This document shows positions 59,351 to 64,000 of a DNA stretch of 64,000 bases, one piece after another. Origin of the DNA: Aphelocoma coerulescens. Taxonomy: Eukaryota; Chordata; Aves; Passeriformes; Corvidae. A program made the position numbers and the translations under genes. The stretch is from contig NC_091023.1 in the NCBI RefSeq assembly GCF_041296385.1, positions 26,351,924-26,415,923 on the forward strand. Direction: 5' to 3'. The notes beneath the pieces are model-generated. The model ran no database searches. It was given only the letters and a program-made list of their open reading frames with translations, and was not told the DNA's origin. Each line of letters opens with the position of its first letter. The first letter of the stretch is position 1.

Positions 59351-62300
59351 CCGCAAAAACACCCGGGAACGAGGGAAAACCTTCCCCCTCGGTGGGCTGT
59401 GTGGGTTTCCCTCCAAGCCGCGATTCAGATGCCCAGCTCTGCCACAGAAGCCCGGTGCCACCTGCAAACACGAATCTAGTATAATGAACTGCAGCTCCTG
59501 TCCCCACCTGAGCATCTCAGCCCAGAGCACGGAGCAGAGGGACCCTCGTGGCACTGCCTGGGACACACTGACAACACCAACGACGGGAATTCTCCTGCCA
59601 GCACTGCAACTCCAACAACATCCTCCACCTGCGCTAAGGGGAAAATTATTCCCATCCCTGTCTTTCTAAAGATGCTGCTTTATCATCTTCCTGTTTCCCA
59701 CCACCCTCCAATGCAGGTCACTGACAGTCACACCCTGGCAAGCGATGCTTGTCAGCGTGGATGCAAACCAACAGATGAGAAAAAGCTACGGAGTCTTTTT
59801 GTAGGGACATAGTGATCAGAACAACCAACTGCAGGGGAAGGAAAACACACCTAACAGAGCTAATGAGATTACAACAGGCACCCTGGGTTCTTTGTCAGGA
59901 CACTTGAAATCAAGCCACACTTTTAATCCCTGCTAGCAAGAGACAAACAACTGCATAATTACTTGCAAACACAAGGTAACAACTATGTGTCTTCGTGGTA
60001 AACACAGATACTCATTTGCGTCAACTGCCTAAAACTGAAGTAGGGGGTCATCCTGCACCGGCAGTCACTACTCCTCAGTGCTTGGGATATTGAAGACTTA
60101 GGTCTTGAAAACTTGCTCTGTAACAAGTGTCCGGGCAAACCAGTTTGGTTGTTGCACTTGCACCACGCTTCCCAGCCATGACAGATTAGCACCAAGAGAT
60201 CTGAAAGCAGAGAACGTGCTGCAGGGGCCGCCTGCCAGCAAGTCCACCAGATCCACCAGGCACCCCTGCAGCCTCATGCAGCACTGCCAGCACACCAGAG
60301 CGCTTTTGGAAGCCTAAACAGAGCTCCCAGCCTTCAGTCGAGGTGCACTGCAACTTGTCCTCCACAGACAAGAGCTGGATCTGCATCCTCCCACATCACT
60401 CCTGCACTGCACAAAATGACTTCTGAGTGTTATTTTGTTAGGAACATTTGTTTCCGGTGAGACCCTCAGGGCAGGGCGCTGCCAACGCCGGCAAGAAGAG
60501 CTCTACCACAAAGCTCTGGAACAGCTCTAAGCAGGGTTTTCTCCTGTTCATCAGCTTGGTAACCAATCCATACCAAGCATTGATTTTTCCAAACACCAAG
60601 AAGAGTTAGAGCAGCAAATTGATGCATTTTATTCGCTGAAGCCAATGCAAGTTGAAGGCCACTGTTTCCAAACAAGATATTTAATTTCACTGTCATTAAC
60701 AAGTAGTCACCCCTAACAAGAAATGAAAGAGACCATGAAGGCAGCGCCCAAAATGAAAACAGATGAAAACTAGCTTTTGTGCTCACATGTACCGACAGGA
60801 GAAATATTCCTGGTAAGACTCCCCAAACCATGTTTTACTCCTACGTTTGTGATAAGTTTCCTGTTAGGATTTGGACAGTCACTCACTTGGAGAGAAATCC
60901 TGCTCCTGCTGAGGTCAGTGACACACTTGTGACTGCACTGAGCTTGAATTCCACCCTTCCTTCTTCAGGCTGCCAGCCACAAAAAGAAAAATATTGCTCA
61001 GAGGAGCTGATGTCTCGAAGGTAGATCTTCAGAACACAAAGAAATACTAGATGTATATTTTGTATGAACAGTTACTTGAAGAAAAAGTGTTTTGTCATAG
61101 TTTGTTATCTACCTGAAAACAGCCAGAAATGTCAGCTTTAAAAATAGCCTTGGAGCAGAAATAAAGACTGACGTCAGACCAGAGGTTTATCTTCAATATC
61201 TCCACTAAATAAAGGAAGATGTTAGCATAGAATTATCTTTTTTTAACTACATGAACTATTTTCCCCTCACTTTGAAATTCTCTTGTGATATTCACTAAGT
61301 CACTGAGGAGTCCCCAGTAAGTTTAACATGCTAGAAGATACACTGTCTGCAAAACCCAGCTGATACATGTGATATCTCATTTGGGCTGTCTCTGATAAGA
61401 TGGGAATGACTGCAACAAATCCAGAGGGAGAACCAGACGGACAGGACAGGAAAAGGATTGAACTTTTTGGGTTTTATTTCATTAAAATTGATTTAGGGGT
61501 TGACAGTTTCTTGACCCCACCTAGCAGACCAGCCAGTACTAAAGACTCTTCTGATCCACAGGTGGGTTTTAAGGTTCACCTTTTGAAATTTGGAAGCATT
61601 TGCTACTTGTCCTGGGAATATTGCAACATTGGTTTGGCCAAAGCAGAACCTTGCCTTCACTGACTATCAGGAATACAAGGATTGAAAGCAAATTAAAAAG
61701 TGATTCTCAGAAGAGACAGAAGTCATTCCTTAGGAGGACAGCAGAGATGACTTAGTTGTCTCCTGAGCTGGGTCAATGAAAATGATTAAGAAACAGCCTC
61801 ACAAATCAATGGAAAGGTTATCTGGAAATGTCCAAGAAAGTGAATCTGACACAGAAGAGACTCCTATTACTTCCCCTTATTGCTATAAAGAAATGTACAG
61901 ACAGGTTAACGATGCATTTTTCCTCCTCATTACAGTCTTTGACACAAAAATAAGGTGTCTCCCTGCACTGAAAATTGCTCCCAAAGAGCCATTGTTTTCA
62001 CTGTTCCTGTAACTGGGTTTGCTGGACATCCCTGTTTTCTCTATCTTACTTCACACACATCTCTCAAAGAAAGATACAGAAAGCTGGGCAGGCAAAAAGC
62101 CCAACACTGAAGGAAAAGATGGCAGGGAAAAATGCTATTTTTATGCTTAGAGAAAGTGGAAGCTGAAAACACCAGTCTCAGTGACATGAGAACTGTCAGC
62201 AAGAACAGATAATTACACAACGTGAATTCATCCTCACGACGATGACTCTAATGAGATAGGAAATGGAATAAAATCAATATTCTATTTACACTGATAGGGC

Positions 62301-64000
62301 AGTCTCAAAGCTTGAAATTGCCAAATGGCTGTCTTTTAAATCAAGGAACACAAAATTACTGACTGCCTTACAGTATTTACAAAACACCTCTGCCGAACAC
62401 AAAGTTTACCAATAACATATCTCACTATAAAATTTGGAAGAGATACAGCAATTACTCCATGGCACAATTGAGGGATATAATTATATCACTGTCACAAAAT
62501 TAAGCTGAAACAATGAGCTAATTAGTATCTTGTCACATAACAGTATAGGATTGGATAAAGGAAAATATTCTTTAGTAAACTACAGCTAAAGAACCCAATT
62601 GTCTCACACTCAGGGCTGCACCCGCTGCTCCCATAGGACAGCACGGAAAAGCAAGACACTCCTCTTTCAATTTTGTACTTTTGTATATTTCAGGAAAAAA
62701 TGGGAGTGCAAGGACGGGAGCAGAGAGCAGCCAGCTCTAGAACAGGACTGCTGGGGTACTGTACCCTGGGCTGGATTTCACAGCTCCCCAGCCCAGCAAC
62801 TTGGGACTTGGAGCCAGGTAAAACTAGAAGCACACGTTAGCTTTGAACTAAGTGCCACGCCAGATTCGTAAAAAAACTGCCAACACTGCTTCTATGACCC
62901 AGATATTTTGCATGATACACATAGTTTTAGTACTACTACTAATAGTGTTTTAAAGGTTTTTTCTGTACTGTTTTAGCTCTGACAGACTTGCCTGGTGCAA
63001 CCTCCCACTGACTACAGTGGCTCCTCCGGCACATCCCCATCAGACTTGGTTTTATCTTGAGTCTATTTCACAGTTTCTGAAACTGTTTTAGCAGAACCAC
63101 CTAACTGTGACATTCCATCTGAATTTAACACACCCAAGTGTTCTCGGTTCATGAAAACTTGATAAATAATGAAAAAAGAGACAACATGTTGTATACTACA
63201 TGCCCCAACCATGTGCAGAAATCAGGTATTGCTCCAAGATTTCCATCCCTAATCAAACTGCAAACCAATTCCCACCAGCAGCACATGGGCACTGACGCAC
63301 AAATCCCACAGCCCAATCCTCTCTTACTTTAGATTACAGTAATGCTATTTTCAAGTCAGAAAGTTACACTGCAAATTCCATAAACCCTCTTTCCTTTAAG
63401 GAGCAGACGGTTATGGATTAACTGCTCTTGCTGTAATTTTAAAAAATTTTCAAGTCAAGAAACATGCCTGTTGAATTTTTTTTTTTTTTTTTTTTAATAA
63501 CCTGGGGTATATATCAATTGCTTTTACAAAATTTGAAACTTAAGGGACACACAGGATTCACAGTTTGGCAGCATTAGCTAGATGTGTATTTAAGAGCAAG
63601 AACAGGCACAGGCCAGTCCCTGTCCCTGGACAAGGACGTGGCATGCACAAGCTGTTACTCTGTTCTTGCAACTTTAAGCCAGGGACACAAAATGGGGAAG
63701 GACTACTCTCCCTTTAATCCACTTTTCATCAATTTATGTATTACAAAGCATTTACATATCCATCCCCCCCCACCACTGAAGTTGCAAATACTATTTCTAG
63801 TAATAAAAACATATTTACACTGTAATTCCTTTACCAAAACATTCACATAATGTATTTTAGGAACAGGAAGTTCTGTATTATCCTGGCACAGGTGAATTCC
63901 AACCATAGAAGAAGTGACATTGCCCAACCAAGTCTAAAAAGAAGTTGTTTATCTTTAAAAATAACAGTAATCTAGTGATTTAACTTAAAATTCCAAGAAC
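59351..64000. other. Upstream sequence beyond the CpG island
   Basis: This is either upstream intron (if transcription starts at a distal first exon outside the window) or 5' flank. It is AT-rich from 61000 on, with a poly(T) run at 63477-63496. I see no exon, RNA gene or recognisable repeat. Confidence 0.6.

Noticed and set aside
58493..59566. Long open frames (231 and 246 codons) on opposite strands in the CpG island
   Set aside because: GC-rich CpG island DNA has few stops; peptides are Pro/Arg/Ala/Gly-rich with no domain, and both strands are equally open.
1..64000. Expanded CTG/CAG repeats, tRNA genes, CRISPR arrays or viral genes
   Set aside because: I looked for them and saw none; the CTG/CAG-like runs present are a few units long and lie within alanine codons or ordinary intron.

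Overview
The window is vertebrate nuclear DNA, most likely from a bird. The evidence is a single gene with GT-AG exons spread over more than 50 kb, introns full of short truncated CR1-type LINE tails (ends related to 'CCAACCCAAACCATTCTGTG', typical of avian genomes), and a GC-rich CpG island at the 5' side. There are no operons, tRNAs, CRISPR arrays or bacterial signals, and I found no second protein-coding gene.

The gene is muscleblind-like 1 (MBNL1), on the minus strand and apparently complete for coding sequence. Nine coding exons can be placed to the base. In transcript order they are 57943-57770 (start codon, zinc finger 1 and half of 2), 25671-25501 (rest of finger 2), 23492-23292 (linker), 17544-17287 (fingers 3 and 4), 16305-16252 (54-nt cassette), 15432-15279, 9882-9847 (36-nt cassette), 9157-9063 (95 nt) and 6027-5953 (ends in TAG at 5973-5971). 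All junctions keep frame. The full-inclusion protein is 399 aa; skipping the 54-nt and/or 36-nt exons gives 381, 387 or 369 aa, matching the known mammalian isoform series less one alanine.

Layout: 1-1764, downstream flank with a G-rich (transcript strand) minisatellite; about 1765-4389, probable last exon and 3'UTR, AT-rich, ending at an AATAAA; 4390-17286, the alternatively spliced C-terminal half; 17287-25671, second finger pair, linker and exon 2; 25672-57769, a 32-kb first coding intron with CR1 fragments and a small internal CpG-rich block; 57770-58674, first coding exon with a long leader; about 58100-59350, a CpG island and candidate promoter; 59351-64000, upstream sequence with nothing I can identify.

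MBNL1 binds YGCY motifs in pre-mRNA and controls developmental splicing, including its own. The most informative non-coding signal is around the 54-nt exon: its acceptor is preceded by 163 nt with no AG, a distant pyrimidine tract and about ten YGCY motifs. That is the architecture expected for a remote branch point under autoregulation. I did not find a convincing undescribed system. The notable extras are a possible alternative C-terminus, predicted G-quadruplex repeats, a perfect 30-bp palindrome, an intronic hairpin and an intragenic CpG-rich block.
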